A DNA stretch of 5,571 nt from CAYJIL01 sp964370235 (GTDB taxonomy: Bacteria > Bacteroidota > Bacteroidia > Bacteroidales > Rikenellaceae): positions 1 through 5,571 of the forward strand of contig CAYJIL010000120.1 of the NCBI GenBank assembly GCA_964370235.1, written 5' to 3'. This document shows, piece by piece, positions 5,522 through 5,571 of this stretch (within the stretch, counting starts at the first letter, position 1; every line of letters begins with the position of its first letter). A program made the position numbers and the translations under genes. The notes under the pieces were generated by a model that worked only from the letters and a program-made list of their open reading frames with translations, had not been told where the DNA came from and made no database searches.

Positions 5522-5554
5522 GAAACTGTCTCAAAAACATTTTTGTCACTTCCT
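5522..5554 (-). repeat. Right arm of a perfect 33-bp inverted repeat
   Basis: Exact reverse complement of bases 1-33, beginning 26 nt after the radical SAM stop codon. It contains the short palindrome CAAAAACATTTTTG (5532-5545), a weak AT stem with a 2-nt loop that is not a convincing terminator. Since both flanking genes point outward, each is followed by the same sequence in the same transcriptional sense, starting GAAACTGTCTC. The 17 bases beyond (5555-5571) show no further recognisable feature. Confidence 0.85.
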
Positions 5555-5571
5555 GAATCGCATAAATACTC

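Noticed and set aside
5331..5549. 72-codon minus-strand ORF crossing the right repeat arm into the radical SAM gene
   Set aside because: Mostly antisense to conserved radical SAM C-terminal coding sequence; it does not resemble a transposase.

Overview
The window looks like a chromosomal stretch from an AT-rich, anaerobic member of the Bacteroidota (probably Bacteroidales). Three things point there: a DUF4294 protein, a family essentially confined to this phylum; Bacteroidota-type promoter elements (TAnnTTTG) ahead of every transcription unit; and start codons that mostly lack a Shine-Dalgarno sequence. No tRNA, rRNA, CRISPR array or transposase gene is visible.

Layout. 1-33 is one arm of a perfect 33-bp inverted repeat; the other arm is 5522-5554. 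45-629 (minus) encodes a secreted DUF4294 protein. 630-821 is a divergent promoter region. 822-2546 and 2539-3726 (plus, overlapping by 8 nt) encode a multi-cluster iron-sulfur protein related to [FeFe]-hydrogenases, with a C-terminal PAS domain, and a SpoIIE/PP2C-type serine phosphatase with an unassigned C-terminal domain. 3727-4129 is a long AT-rich gap holding a co-centred 32-bp dyad, a good TATCTTTG promoter and a 19-codon ORF that resembles a bare lipoprotein signal peptide. 4130-4384 encodes a small NuoE-like [2Fe-2S] ferredoxin and ends in a strong intrinsic terminator (4418-4452). 4548-5495 encodes a TIGR01212/YhcC-type radical SAM protein with its own promoter.

How the genes fit together. 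The centre of the window reads as a redox-signalling module. The hydrogenase-like protein keeps the cysteines for its FeS clusters but has lost residues needed for proton transfer and diiron-site chemistry, so it is more likely a sensor than an enzyme. Its PAS domain and helical tail would pass the signal to the translationally coupled phosphatase. The [2Fe-2S] ferredoxin could supply or sample electrons. The usual partners of such loci (NuoF-like subunit, catalytic HydA, anti-sigma/kinase ATPase) are absent here, so the phosphatase's target and the output are unknown. The DUF4294 and radical SAM genes are probably just neighbours.

The most notable items are the sensor-phosphatase module with its degenerate H-cluster site, the phosphatase's uncharacterised C-terminal domain, the perfect inverted repeat at the window edges, and the structured leader before the ferredoxin gene.
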